A stretch of 64,000 bases of DNA from Leptothrix discophora (GTDB taxonomy: Bacteria > Pseudomonadota > Gammaproteobacteria > Burkholderiales > Burkholderiaceae_C), in NCBI RefSeq assembly GCF_030705305.1, contig NZ_JAUZEE010000003.1:186001-250000 (forward strand), written 5' to 3'. The notes beneath the pieces are model-generated. The model did no database searches. It was not told the DNA's origin and saw only the letters and a program-made list of their open reading frames with translations. The translations under genes were made by a program, and so were the position numbers. Positions 52,292 through 61,586 of this stretch are shown here, piece by piece (position 1 is the first letter of the stretch; every line of letters begins with the position of its first letter).

Positions 52292-53697
52292 TGGACCGGG
52301 TCGAACGCCTGCTGGTGCCCTACACCACGCTGCTGAGCCGCTATGCGCTGTCGCCCGATCCGTTTGTGCGGGAGGGCGTGCTGATCGAGGCCACCGAGCT
52401 GGGCAAGTCCGTGCTGGACGATGGCCCCGCGGTCGACCAGATGCATGAGGTGCACGCGCGCGCCCAGGCCGACCTGGCACAGCGCTGGCGCGACTCGCCC
52501 GAAGGCAGCGCGCCGCAGCGGGGCCGCGAGGCCCTGGTGCGTGGCGAGGCGCTGCCGCTCATGCTGGCCTTGCAGCTGCCGCATGAACTGGCGACCAAGG
52601 CCCACCACGAGCAGCGCTGGCGCCGTGAGCACGAGACGCTGGTGGCGATGTTCGAGCAGACCGACGACCTGATCGCGGTGCTCGACGTCGACGGCCAGTG
52701 CGACGACGTCAACCCGGCCTTCTGCCGCTCGACCGGCTGGACCCGGCGCGAGGCGGTCGAGGGCGCCGGCGCCTGGGCCGAGCCGCCACAGGGCGTGCAG
52801 ACGCAGCGCCGGCGCACCCAGCAACGTCGGCGCGATGGCAGCAGCCTGCTGGTGGACTGGTCGATCTCGCCGATCCTGGGCCGGCGCGGCGAGCTGCTGA
52901 GCCACGTCTGCATCGGCCGCGACGTCGACCGCCAGCAGAAGATCGAGGACAGCCTGCGCGAGAACGACAAGCTGCGCGCCGTCGCCACGCTGGCCGGCGG
53001 CATCGCGCACGACTTCAACAACCTGCTCGGCTCGATCATCGGCCTGACCGAGCTGTGCGAGCTCGAGGCCGTCGCCGGCTCACGCCAGGCCCGCAACCTC
53101 GGGCGCATCCAGCAGGCCGGCGCCAAGGCCGCGGCACTGGTGCGGCAGATGCTCGACTTCTCGCGCCAGACGCCCCCCGCGCTGCAGCCGATCGACCTGG
53201 CCGACTGGCTCGGCCAGGCCGAGCCGCTGCTGCGTGCGGCCATGCCACGCCAGCAGGGCCTCACGGTCGAGGTGCGGGACGGCGGCAGGATCCAGATCGA
53301 TCCGGTGCAAATGGAACAGGTGCTGCTGAACCTGGTGCGCAACGCCGCACAGGCCATGGGTGACAGCGCGGGACAGGTGCGCATCAGCGCCGACCACGCC
53401 GAGCCCGGTGGCGCCGGACGCCCGCAAGCCGGGTCGACCGACACGCACCTGCGGCTGCGCATCAGCGACACCGGCAGCGGCATCCCGCCCGACCTGCTGG
53501 ACAAGATCTTCGAGCCCTTCTTCACCACCAAGCCGGTCGGCGAAGGCACCGGCCTGGGCCTGGCGGCGGTACACGGCATCGTCAGCAGCCACGCGGGCGT
53601 CATCGAGGTCGACAGCCAGGTGGGCGTGGGGACCACCTTCAGCCTGTTCCTGCCCCTGGACCCAGACCGCGCGCCGGTCCAGCCATCCGACCGTTGA
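52291..53697 (+). CDS. RsbU_N-like::PAS::histidine kinase fusion
   Basis: A 468-residue protein. Residues 1-90 resemble the RsbT-binding N-terminal domain of RsbU (VPYTTLLSRYALSP near 8-21, IEATELGKSVLDD). A PAS domain follows (about 118-225: FEQTDDLIAVLDVDGQC, NPAFCRSTGW). The rest is a histidine kinase with His240 in AGGIAHDFNNLLG and the ATPase boxes (VLLNLVRNAAQAM, ISDTGSGIP, GTGLGLAAVHGIV). In RsbU the same N-terminus precedes a PP2C phosphatase; here the output is a kinase. It ends the cluster; a convergent hrpA follows after 84 bases. Confidence 0.85.
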   Translation: MDRVERLLVPYTTLLSRYALSPDPFVREGVLIEATELGKSVLDDGPAVDQMHEVHARAQADLAQRWRDSPEGSAPQRGREALVRGEALPLMLALQLPHELATKAHHEQRWRREHETLVAMFEQTDDLIAVLDVDGQCDDVNPAFCRSTGWTRREAVEGAGAWAEPPQGVQTQRRRTQQRRRDGSSLLVDWSISPILGRRGELLSHVCIGRDVDRQQKIEDSLRENDKLRAVATLAGGIAHDFNNLLGSIIGLTELCELEAVAGSRQARNLGRIQQAGAKAAALVRQMLDFSRQTPPALQPIDLADWLGQAEPLLRAAMPRQQGLTVEVRDGGRIQIDPVQMEQVLLNLVRNAAQAMGDSAGQVRISADHAEPGGAGRPQAGSTDTHLRLRISDTGSGIPPDLLDKIFEPFFTTKPVGEGTGLGLAAVHGIVSSHAGVIEVDSQVGVGTTFSLFLPLDPDRAPVQPSDR

Positions 53698-53781
53698 GCG
53701 CCCTGCGAGCCCGTCAGGGTCGAGGGACGGCCGGCGACAGGCCAGCGAACAACAGGCGAACAACAGGCGATCAACCGGCAA

Positions 53782-56700
53782 TCAACCGGCGATCTGGCTC
53801 CAGACCTTGTCCAGCCGCTTGACGCTGACCGGCTGCGGCGTGCGCAGCTCCTGGGCAAAGAAGCTCACGCGCAGCTCTTCGAGCAACCAGCGGTACTCGT
53901 CCATGCGCGCGTCGGCGCTGCCCTTGAGGTCGGCCAGCCGGCGCACGTAGCGCTGTTCCAGCGGGCGCAGCTCGGCGAGGCGCTGGGCGTCGCGCACGGC
54001 GTCGGCGCGCTGCTTGTCCAGCCGCAGCGTGATGGCCTTGAGGTAGCGCGGCAGGTGCTGCAGCTGGACCCAGGGCGTGGTGACCACGAAGCGCTTGGGC
54101 ATCAGGCGCTGCAGCTGCGCGGTGATGTCGTCGCCGACCTCCTTGGGCGCACGCGCATCCTTGAGCTTGCGCTGCGCGGCGGCGTAATCGACCAGCACGA
54201 CGCCGGCGTTGCGGGCCACCTCCTGGGCGATCAGGTTCAGGCGCGATCGGCCTTCCTCGATGCGGCGGGCGAAGGCCTGCGCATCGGTGGGCAGCGGGTC
54301 GGACAGGAAGGCCCGGTCCAGCGCGACGTCGATGATCTGGGCGCGCAGCTCCTCCTGCGTGCCCAGCGGCATGTAGGCCACGGCCATCTTCTGCAGGTCG
54401 GGGATGTTCTTCTCGAGGTACCTGAGCGGTTCCTTGATCGCCAGCGCGACCAGCCGGCGCAGGCCGGCGCGGTGCTTCGCGGCGGCCGCATCGGGCTCGT
54501 CGAAGACCTCGATCTCGACGTGCGTGTCGCGGTCGATCAGGGCCGGGAAGCCGACCAGCGTCTGGCCGGCCTTGCGGATCTCCATCAGCTCGGGCAGCTC
54601 GCCGAAGGTCCAGGCGGTGTAGCTGGCGCTGGCCTGGACGGCCGGGACGGCCGGTGAGGCGGAAGTCGGCGGCGCGGCGTCGGCGGCCGCCACGCGCCGG
54701 GCTCCGCCAGGTCCGGTCGATGCCGGCGTCGACCTGGAAGCCTGGCCCGCCGGGGCCGGCTCGGCCTGCGAGGCCAGCTTGAGCGTCGCCAGCGCCTGGA
54801 AGGCCGAACGCGCCTGCGTGCCCAGCTCGGCCTTGAGCGTGGCCAGGTTGCGGCCGGCGCCGAGTTGTCGCCCGTGCTCGTCGACGATGCGGAAGTTCAT
54901 GAACAGGTGGGGGGCCACCATGTCCAGCTTGAAGTCGTTGCGCTGCACGGCGATCTGGCTGCGCTCGCGCACGGCGGCCAGCAGCAGGTCGAGCAACCGG
55001 CCGTCGCCGAAGGGTTGGCTGGCGCAGAACTCGGCGACGAATTCCTGTAACGGCATGAGGCGCGAACGCGGCCGCTGGTGCAGGCTCTTGACCAGCGCCA
55101 GCACCTTGGCCTCCAGCATGCCGGGCACCAGCCAGTCGCAACGGTCCTCGCTGACCTGGTTGAGCGCGTAGATCGGCACCGCCACGGTGATGCCGTCCTT
55201 CGGGTCGCCGGGCTGGTGCAGGTAGGTCGCGGCGCAGTCGATGCCGCCCAGCCGCACGGTGCGCGGGAAGGACTCGGTCGTGATGCCGGCGGCCTCATGG
55301 CGCATCAGCTCGTCGCGGCTGAGGTGCAGCAGCTTCGGCTCGGCCTTGCTGGCCACGCGGTACCAGCGCTCGAAGCTCGCGCCGCTGCAGACCTCGGCCG
55401 GCAGGTGCTCGTCGTAGTAGGCGTGGATCAGCTCATCGTCGACCAGCACGTCCTGGCGGCGCGACTTGTGCTCCAGCTCCTCGACCTGGCGGATCATCTT
55501 CTGGTTGTGGGCCAGGAAGGGCAGCTTGCAGTCCCACTCGCCGTTGGCCAGCGCCTCGCGGATGAAGATCTGGCGCGCGGCCGGTGCGTCGACGTTGCCG
55601 TAGTTCACCCGCCGGTTGCTGTAGACCACGATGCCGTAGAGCGTCGCGCGCTCCAGCGCGATCACCTCGGCGGCCTTCTTCTCCCAGTGCGGCTCCAGCA
55701 GCTGGGTCTTGAGCAGGTGGCCGGCGATGCCGGGGATCCACTGCGGCTCGATCGCCGCCAGCCCGCGGCCGAACAGCCGCGTCGTGTCGACCAGCTCGGC
55801 CGCGACCAGCCAGCGGCCGGGCTTCTTGCTCAGGTGCGCGCCGGGGTGGCGCCAGAACTTGATGCCGCGCGCGCCGAGGTACCACTCGTCGTCGTCCGCC
55901 TTGAGGCCGATGTTGCCGAGCAGGCCGGCCAGCATCGACAGGTGGACCTGCTCGTAGGTCGCGGCCACGCCGTTCACGCGCCAGCCGTGCTCGGCCACCA
56001 CGGTGTGCAGCTGGCTGTGGATGTCGCGCCATTCGCGCACCCGACGCGGGCTGACGAAGCTCTCGCGCAGGCGCTGTTCCTGCTGCCGGTTGCTGAGCTT
56101 GTGGGTGTCGACCTGGGCCGGCGCCTGGCCCGCCGAGCCGGGATGGCCGTGCTGCCCGCGCCCTTCCTCGATCCAGTGCCAGAGCTTGAGGTAGCCCATG
56201 AACTCGGATTTCTCGTCGTCGAACTTCCTGTGCTTCTCGTCGGCCGCCTGCTGCGCCTCCATCGGCCGGTCGCGCACGTCCTGCACGCTGAGCGCGCTGG
56301 CGATGATCAGCACCTCGTGCAGGGCCTGGCGGTCGCGCGCCTCCAGGATCATGCGGCCCACGCGCGGGTCCAGCGGCAGGCGCGAAAGTTCGCGGCCGAT
56401 GCGGGTCAGCTCGTTGGCATCGTCGACCGCACCGAGTTCGCCGAGCAGCGCATAGCCGTCGGCAATCGCCTTGCGCGGCGGCGCCTCCAGGAAGGGGAAG
56501 TCCTCGACCAGGCCGAGGTTCAGCGCCTTCATGCGCAGGATCACCCCGGCCAGCGAGCTGCGCAGGATCTCCGGGTCGGTGAAGCGTGGCCGGCCGCTGA
56601 AGTCCTTCTCGTCGTAGAGCCGGATGCAGATGCCGTTGGCAACGCGGCCGCAGCGGCCGGCGCGCTGGTTGGCCGCCGCCTGGCTGATCGGCTCGACCTG

Positions 56701-57900
56701 CAGCTGCTCGACCTTGTTGCGGTAGCTGTAGCGCTTGACGCGGGCATGGCCGGTGTCGATCACGTAGCGGATGCCCGGCACCGTCAGCGAGGTCTCGGCC
56801 ACGTTGGTCGCCAGCACGATGCGGCGTCCGCCGCCGGTCTCGAAGACACGGTCCTGCTCGGCCTGCGACAGCCGCGCGAACAGCGGCAGGATGTCGGCGT
56901 TGCGGTGCAGCGGCTGGTGGCTCAGGTGCTTGCGCAGGTGGTCGGCCGCCTCGCGGATCTCGCGTTCGCCGGGCAGGAAGACGAGGATGTCGCCCGAGCC
57001 CTCGCGCCAGAGTTCATCGACGCCATCGGCGATCGCGTCGTTGATGTCGAAGTCCTTGCCGTCCTCGAAGGGCCGCCAGCGCTGCTCGACCGGGAAGGTC
57101 CGGCCGCTGACCATCAGCACCGGCGCGGGGCGGCTCTCGACCGAGCCGTCGGCGGCCGCGTGGCTGCTGGCGAAGTGGTTGGCGAAGCGGTCGGCGTCGA
57201 TCGTCGCCGAGGTCACGATGACCTTCAGGTCGGGCCGGCGCGGCAGGATCTGGCGCAGGTAGCCGAGCAGGAAGTCGATGTTGAGGCTGCGCTCGTGGGC
57301 CTCGTCGATGATCAGCGTGTCGTAGGCCCGCAGCAGCGGATCGGTCTGGGTCTCGGCCAGCAGGATGCCGTCGGTCATCAGCTTGACGCTGGCGCCGGGC
57401 TGCAGGCGGTCCTGGAAGCGGACCTTGTAGCCGACCACCTCGCCCAGCGGCGACTTCAGCTCGTCGGCGATGCGCTTGGCCACCGAGCTGGCGGCGATGC
57501 GGCGCGGCTGCGTGTGGCCGATCAGGCCGTTGCCGCCGGCCCCCAGGCCGCGGCCCATCGCCAGCGCGATCTTGGGCAGCTGGGTGGTCTTGCCCGAGCC
57601 GGTCTCGCCGCAGACGATGACGACCTGGTGCTCGCGCAGCGCGGCCTCGATGGCCTCGCGACGGGCCGAGACCGGCAGCGCCTCGGGGAAGGTGATCGGC
57701 GGGACGGGGGTCGCGGGGCGGCGTTCGCCACCCCGCGCATCGCCGCGGCCACCGCGACGGCCGGGCGCGCGTTCGGGCTCGCGTCCGGGCGCACGTTCGG
57801 GCGCATGTTCGCTGGGCCGGTCTGCGGCCGGCGAGGCGGCCTCGGCGGGGACTTCGGGGACGTCTGGATTGGGTCGGTTCACGGGGCGCGGATTATCCAC
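53782..57900 (-). CDS. hrpA: ATP-dependent RNA helicase HrpA
   Basis: A 1372-residue DEAH-box helicase of usual HrpA length. The first 75 residues are a low-complexity Arg/Glu/Pro region (EHAPERAPGREPERAPGR). Helicase core: Walker A GETGSGKTTQ, DEAH in IIDEAHERS, SAT in VTSATID, and QRAGRCGR. A DUF3418-type C-terminus completes it (LDKVWSQIAG at the end). HrpA acts in mRNA processing and rescue of stalled ribosomes. The start used is GTG at 57900 (DNPRPVNRP follows); a downstream start is possible. A tandem AACAACAGGCG repeat lies just beyond its stop. Confidence 0.92.
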   Translation of the reverse strand: MDNPRPVNRPNPDVPEVPAEAASPAADRPSEHAPERAPGREPERAPGRRGGRGDARGGERRPATPVPPITFPEALPVSARREAIEAALREHQVVIVCGETGSGKTTQLPKIALAMGRGLGAGGNGLIGHTQPRRIAASSVAKRIADELKSPLGEVVGYKVRFQDRLQPGASVKLMTDGILLAETQTDPLLRAYDTLIIDEAHERSLNIDFLLGYLRQILPRRPDLKVIVTSATIDADRFANHFASSHAAADGSVESRPAPVLMVSGRTFPVEQRWRPFEDGKDFDINDAIADGVDELWREGSGDILVFLPGEREIREAADHLRKHLSHQPLHRNADILPLFARLSQAEQDRVFETGGGRRIVLATNVAETSLTVPGIRYVIDTGHARVKRYSYRNKVEQLQVEPISQAAANQRAGRCGRVANGICIRLYDEKDFSGRPRFTDPEILRSSLAGVILRMKALNLGLVEDFPFLEAPPRKAIADGYALLGELGAVDDANELTRIGRELSRLPLDPRVGRMILEARDRQALHEVLIIASALSVQDVRDRPMEAQQAADEKHRKFDDEKSEFMGYLKLWHWIEEGRGQHGHPGSAGQAPAQVDTHKLSNRQQEQRLRESFVSPRRVREWRDIHSQLHTVVAEHGWRVNGVAATYEQVHLSMLAGLLGNIGLKADDDEWYLGARGIKFWRHPGAHLSKKPGRWLVAAELVDTTRLFGRGLAAIEPQWIPGIAGHLLKTQLLEPHWEKKAAEVIALERATLYGIVVYSNRRVNYGNVDAPAARQIFIREALANGEWDCKLPFLAHNQKMIRQVEELEHKSRRQDVLVDDELIHAYYDEHLPAEVCSGASFERWYRVASKAEPKLLHLSRDELMRHEAAGITTESFPRTVRLGGIDCAATYLHQPGDPKDGITVAVPIYALNQVSEDRCDWLVPGMLEAKVLALVKSLHQRPRSRLMPLQEFVAEFCASQPFGDGRLLDLLLAAVRERSQIAVQRNDFKLDMVAPHLFMNFRIVDEHGRQLGAGRNLATLKAELGTQARSAFQALATLKLASQAEPAPAGQASRSTPASTGPGGARRVAAADAAPPTSASPAVPAVQASASYTAWTFGELPELMEIRKAGQTLVGFPALIDRDTHVEIEVFDEPDAAAAKHRAGLRRLVALAIKEPLRYLEKNIPDLQKMAVAYMPLGTQEELRAQIIDVALDRAFLSDPLPTDAQAFARRIEEGRSRLNLIAQEVARNAGVVLVDYAAAQRKLKDARAPKEVGDDITAQLQRLMPKRFVVTTPWVQLQHLPRYLKAITLRLDKQRADAVRDAQRLAELRPLEQRYVRRLADLKGSADARMDEYRWLLEELRVSFFAQELRTPQPVSVKRLDKVWSQIAG

Positions 57901-57921
57901 GTGCGCCCTGCGCGGGCCCGA

Positions 57922-58308
57922 TCAGTCGTCGATGTAGTCGATGATGCTGAAGACCGCACCCTGCGGGTCCTGCAGCACCGCGAAGCGGCCGACGCCGGGC
58001 ACGTCGGTCGGCGCGACGATCACCTTGGCACCCAGCGCCTGGGCCTCGGCGGCGCTCTCGTCGGCGTTGTCGACGGTGATGTAGCAGCCCCAGTGCGGCG
58101 GCATCATCGGCGAGGCATCGGCCGGCATCGCCATGATCCCGGCGACCGAGGTGTCGCCGACCTTGACCACGTGGTACGGGCCGCCGGGCATGTCCAGCGT
58201 CTGGAGGCTCCAGCCGAAGAGCTGGTGATAGAAGTCGGCGGCAGCCTTCGGATTCGGTGTCATCAGCTCGCACCAGCTGAACGCGCCGTGGGTCTTCATC
58301 GGGTCCAT
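57922..58308 (-). CDS. VOC family protein (glyoxalase/bleomycin-resistance fold)
   Basis: A 128-residue single-domain VOC protein. HGAFSWCELMTPNPKAAADFY near the start and DPQGAVFSIIDY near the end match the two beta-alpha-beta-beta-beta modules of the family. Substrate unknown; the two-module short form acts on varied small molecules. GAGGAGA lies before the ATG at 58308. It precedes hrpA by 21 bases on the same strand and is divergent from argA. Confidence 0.87.
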   Translation of the reverse strand: MDPMKTHGAFSWCELMTPNPKAAADFYHQLFGWSLQTLDMPGGPYHVVKVGDTSVAGIMAMPADASPMMPPHWGCYITVDNADESAAEAQALGAKVIVAPTDVPGVGRFAVLQDPQGAVFSIIDYIDD

Positions 58309-58467
58309 CGTGTTCTCCTCAGGATGTCGCCGATGCTGCGCGGCACACCGGTCAGCGTCAAGCCGGGTGAGGGCCCCGGGAGCCTGGCGACGGCAGGCCG
58401 GGCGACACCCCTGCGGCACAATCGTCCGTCTCGACGGACGACACCCACCGACCCCACGCCGCAGCCC

Positions 58468-59808
58468 ATGAGCCTCGTCTTCCCGCACACCTTCGTCCCG
58501 TGGTTCCGCTCGGTCGCGCCGTACATCCACGCGTACCACGGCAAGACCTTCGTGATCGGCATGGCCGGCGAGCTGATCGCGGCGGGCAAGCTCAGCGCCT
58601 TCGCGCAGGACCTGTCCATCCTGCACGCGATGGGCATCAAGCTCGTGCTGGTGCACGGCTTCCGTCCGCAGGTCACCGAGCAGCTCAACGCCAAGGGCCA
58701 TCCGTCGCGCTTCAGCCATGGCAAGCGCATCACCGATCCGGTCGCGCTGGACTGCGCCCAGGAAGCCGCCGGCCAGCTGCGTTTCGAGATCGAGGCGGCC
58801 TTCTCGCAGGGCCTGCCCAACACGCCGATGGCCAACGCGACCGTGCGTGTGGTCTCGGGCAACTTCCTGACCGCGCGGCCGGTCGGCATCGTCGACGGCG
58901 TCGACTTCATGCACAGCGGCGTGGTCCGCAAGGTCGACGGCGCCTCCATCCGCCGCGCCATCGACATCGGCGCGCTGGTGCTGCTGTCGCCGTTCGGCTT
59001 CTCGCCCACCGGCGAGGCCTTCAACCTGACGATGGAAGACGTCGCCACGCAGACCGCGATCGCACTGCAGGCCGACAAGCTGCTGTTCATCACCGAAGTG
59101 CCCGGCATCCACGAGGACCGCGACGACCCGGAAAGCCCGATCGACACGGAACTCGCGCTGGCCGACGCCAAGCGCATGCTGGCGGCCCTGCCCGCCCCGA
59201 CCCAGCCAACCGACACCGCCTTCTACCTGCAGCACTGCATCCGCGCCTGCGAGGGCGGCGTCGAGCGTTCGCACATCCTGCCCTTCGCGGTCGACGGCGC
59301 GCTGCTGCGCGAGGTCTTCACGCACGACGGCATCGGCACCATGGTGGTCGACGAGAAGCTGGAGAGCCTGCGCGAGGCCACGTCCGACGACGTCGGCGGC
59401 GTGCTGCAGCTGATCGAGCCCTTCGAGCGCGACGGCACGCTGGTCAAGCGCAGCCGCACCGAGATCGAGCGCGACATCCAGCTCTACACGGTCATCGAGC
59501 ACGACGGCATCATCTTCGGCTGCGCCGCGCTCTACCCCTACCCCGAGTCGCGCACCGCCGAGATGGCCGCGCTGACCATCTCGCCCCAGGTCCAGGGCCA
59601 GGGCGACGGCGAACGCATCCTCAAGCGCGTCGAGCAGCGGGCCCGCCTGCAGGGCCTGGACAGCATCTTCGTGCTGACCACCCGCACGATGCACTGGTTC
59701 ATCAAGCGCGGCTTCGTGCAAGTCGACCCCGACTGGCTGCCCGAGGCCCGCAAGCGCAAGTACAACTGGGACCGGCGCTCGCAGGTCCTGGTCAAGAAGC
59801 TGGTCTGA
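58468..59808 (+). CDS. argA: N-acetylglutamate synthase (amino-acid kinase + GNAT)
   Basis: A 446-residue classical ArgA: an amino-acid-kinase-like domain (about 1-290, VPWFRSVAPYIHAYHGKTFV near residues 10-29, LVHGFRPQV, GILDGVDF-like GIVDGVDF) that binds arginine, and a C-terminal GNAT acetyltransferase domain (about 300-440; VQGQGDGERIL is the acetyl-CoA loop). It makes N-acetylglutamate from glutamate and acetyl-CoA, the first step in arginine synthesis, and is normally inhibited by arginine. No clear regulatory site was recognised upstream. Confidence 0.93.
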   Translation: MSLVFPHTFVPWFRSVAPYIHAYHGKTFVIGMAGELIAAGKLSAFAQDLSILHAMGIKLVLVHGFRPQVTEQLNAKGHPSRFSHGKRITDPVALDCAQEAAGQLRFEIEAAFSQGLPNTPMANATVRVVSGNFLTARPVGIVDGVDFMHSGVVRKVDGASIRRAIDIGALVLLSPFGFSPTGEAFNLTMEDVATQTAIALQADKLLFITEVPGIHEDRDDPESPIDTELALADAKRMLAALPAPTQPTDTAFYLQHCIRACEGGVERSHILPFAVDGALLREVFTHDGIGTMVVDEKLESLREATSDDVGGVLQLIEPFERDGTLVKRSRTEIERDIQLYTVIEHDGIIFGCAALYPYPESRTAEMAALTISPQVQGQGDGERILKRVEQRARLQGLDSIFVLTTRTMHWFIKRGFVQVDPDWLPEARKRKYNWDRRSQVLVKKLV

Positions 59809-59880
59809 GGCGCGGTGCCGCGCCTGGACCCGAACCACCGAACAACCGATCAAGCCCCCCGCATCCCGAAAGGAAACACC

Positions 59881-60153
59881 ATGGCCCGTACCGTTCAATG
59901 TGTCCTGCTGAAGAAGGAAGGCGACGGCCTCGACTTCGCGCCCTACCCCGGCGAGCTGGGCAAGCGCATCTATGACGGCGTCAGCAAGGAAGCCTGGCAG
60001 CAGTGGCTCAAGCACCAGACCATGCTGGTCAACGAGAACCGCCTGAACCTGGCCGATGCCCGCGCCCGCCAGTACCTGGCGCGCCAGATGGAGCGCTACT
60101 TCTTCGGCGAAGGCGCCGACCAGCCGGCCGGCTACGTGCCGCCGTCGGCCTGA
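59881..60153 (+). CDS. yggX: Fe(2+)-trafficking/oxidative damage protection protein YggX
   Basis: A 90-residue YggX. The start [19 protein letters not shown] with conserved Cys7, and the segments [22 protein letters not shown] and [14 protein letters not shown] identify it, here as landmarks at 28-50 and 63-76. The protein protects iron-sulfur enzymes from oxidation. A good AAGGAAA site lies before the ATG. It is followed by a strong terminator. Confidence 0.94.
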   Translation: MARTVQCVLLKKEGDGLDFAPYPGELGKRIYDGVSKEAWQQWLKHQTMLVNENRLNLADARARQYLARQMERYFFGEGADQPAGYVPPSA

Positions 60154-60229
60154 ACGAGTCCGCTCGGGCCTGATCGGGCCCGAGATCGCCCCGGCCGGCT
60201 GAACGCCGGCTGTACCAGCACCGCCCGAG

Positions 60230-60260
60230 AGCGCCGCAACTGCGGCGCTTTCCGCTTTCT
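60230..60260 (+). terminator. Rho-independent terminator after yggX
   Basis: AGCGCCGCA (60230-60238), two bases, TGCGGCGCT (60241-60249), followed by TTTCCGCTTTCT. A nine-base GC-rich stem with a T-rich tail 77 bases after the yggX stop. Confidence 0.75.
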
Positions 60261-60340
60261 GATCGACCCTTCATCGGGTCCAGCACCGGAGCAGCGCGTC
60301 GCGCGGTCGGCCAAGAGTCCTTGCAGAAGGCTTTGCTTGC

Positions 60341-60360
60341 AATTGCGAATCGTTCTCGTT
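60341..60360. promoter_or_regulatory. Putative Fur box
   Basis: AATTGCGAATCGTTCTCGTT closely resembles betaproteobacterial Fur sites (GAAT-C-GTTCTC core, imperfect palindrome) and is AT-richer than its surroundings. It lies about 80 bases upstream of the iron-binding protein gene. Confidence 0.7.
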
Positions 60361-60437
60361 CGCTGCTAGGATGCAGCTCAGGCAACCGGCGCCGCCGGTT
60401 TCGAACCACCTGCAAGCGCCGTCCAGGCCTCCTCACC

Positions 60438-61496
60438 ATGACCGCCTCATCCTTTCCGAAACTGTTGCTGGCCTCGATCACCGCCGCGCTGGGCCTCGGC
60501 CTTGCCGCGCCAGCCGCGACGGCGCAGGAAAAGGTCCTGAACCTGTATTCGGCGCGCCATTACCAGACCGATGAGGCGCTCTACACGAATTTCACCAAGG
60601 CCACCGGCATCCGCATCAACCGGGTCGACACGGACGACGCCGCACTGCTGCAGCGCCTGAAGACCGAAGGTTCGGCCAGTCCCGCCGACGTCGTCCTGCT
60701 GGTCGACGCCGCACGGCTGTGGCGCGCAGAAACCGACGGCCTGTTCTCGCCGGTCAAGTCGGCGGTGCTGGAACAGCGCATCCCGGCGCAACTGCGCGGC
60801 AAGGACAACGGCGAGGGTTCGCAATGGTTCGGCTTCTCGACCCGTGCCCGCGTCATCGTCTACAACAAGGCCGACGTGAAGGCGGAAAACGTCGATACCT
60901 ACGAAAAGCTGGCCGACCCGGTCAACAAGGGCCGTTTCTGCTCGCGCTCGGGTTCGCACCCCTATAACCTGTCGCTGTTTGGTGCCTATCTGGAACACCT
61001 CGGCGAGGCCAAGACCGAAGCCTGGCTCAAGGGCATCGTCGCCAACCAGGCGCGCGACCCCAAGGGCGGTGACACCGACCAGATCAAGGCCGTTGCCACC
61101 GGCGAATGCGGCGTGACGCTGAGCAACACGTACTACGTCGCCCGCCTGATGCGTTCGAGCAATCCGGACGACCGCAAGACGATGGAACAGGTCGGGGTGA
61201 TCTTCCCGAACCAGAAGACCTGGGGCGCCCACGTCAACGTCGCCGGTGGTGCCGTGGCCCGCCATGCACGCAACCGCGACGCGGCGATCAGGTTCCTCGA
61301 ATATCTGTCGAGCGACGACGCCCAGCGTTACTTCGCCGACGGCAACAACGAATACCCGGCGGTCGCCGGCGTGAAGACCGCCAACCCGGCACTGACCACG
61401 CTGGGAGCCTTCAATCAGGAACTGATTCCGATCTCGGTGGTCGGCCAGAACAGCGCGAAAGTCCAGCAGATTCTTGACCGGGTCGGCTTCAAGTAA
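60438..61496 (+). CDS. Iron(III) ABC transporter periplasmic binding protein (FbpA/FutA type)
   Basis: A 352-residue binding protein. Signal peptide to about residue 32 (ATAQ). LNLYSARHYQTDEALYTNFT near the mature start, and the twin tyrosines in LSNTYYVARL (about 230), match ferric-binding proteins of the FutA/IdiA class. No permease or ATPase gene follows within the window, so the rest of the transporter is elsewhere. The upstream Fur-like site predicts derepression in low iron. The gene shows no clear ribosome binding site; ATG 60438 is the first codon in front of the signal peptide. Confidence 0.9.
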   Translation: MTASSFPKLLLASITAALGLGLAAPAATAQEKVLNLYSARHYQTDEALYTNFTKATGIRINRVDTDDAALLQRLKTEGSASPADVVLLVDAARLWRAETDGLFSPVKSAVLEQRIPAQLRGKDNGEGSQWFGFSTRARVIVYNKADVKAENVDTYEKLADPVNKGRFCSRSGSHPYNLSLFGAYLEHLGEAKTEAWLKGIVANQARDPKGGDTDQIKAVATGECGVTLSNTYYVARLMRSSNPDDRKTMEQVGVIFPNQKTWGAHVNVAGGAVARHARNRDAAIRFLEYLSSDDAQRYFADGNNEYPAVAGVKTANPALTTLGAFNQELIPISVVGQNSAKVQQILDRVGFK

Positions 61497-61586
61497 TCGA
61501 CAGCGCGATTGCCATCTGCCGCGCTGGACAGCGCCGAAGGGCCATTCCTAGAATCCCCGGCGAATTCATCAACCGGGGAGACTGGC

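Noticed and set aside
53735-53781. Tandem AACAACAGGCG / ATCAACCGGC units at the hrpA 3' end
   Set aside because: A short degenerate microsatellite-like run between convergent genes; no structural or functional signal seen beyond repetition.
55078-58460. Very long open frame on the plus strand in front of argA and across hrpA
   Set aside because: It is the antisense of hrpA. Only the part from 58468 has family similarity (argA); the rest is His/Gln/Arg-rich shadow sequence produced by high GC.
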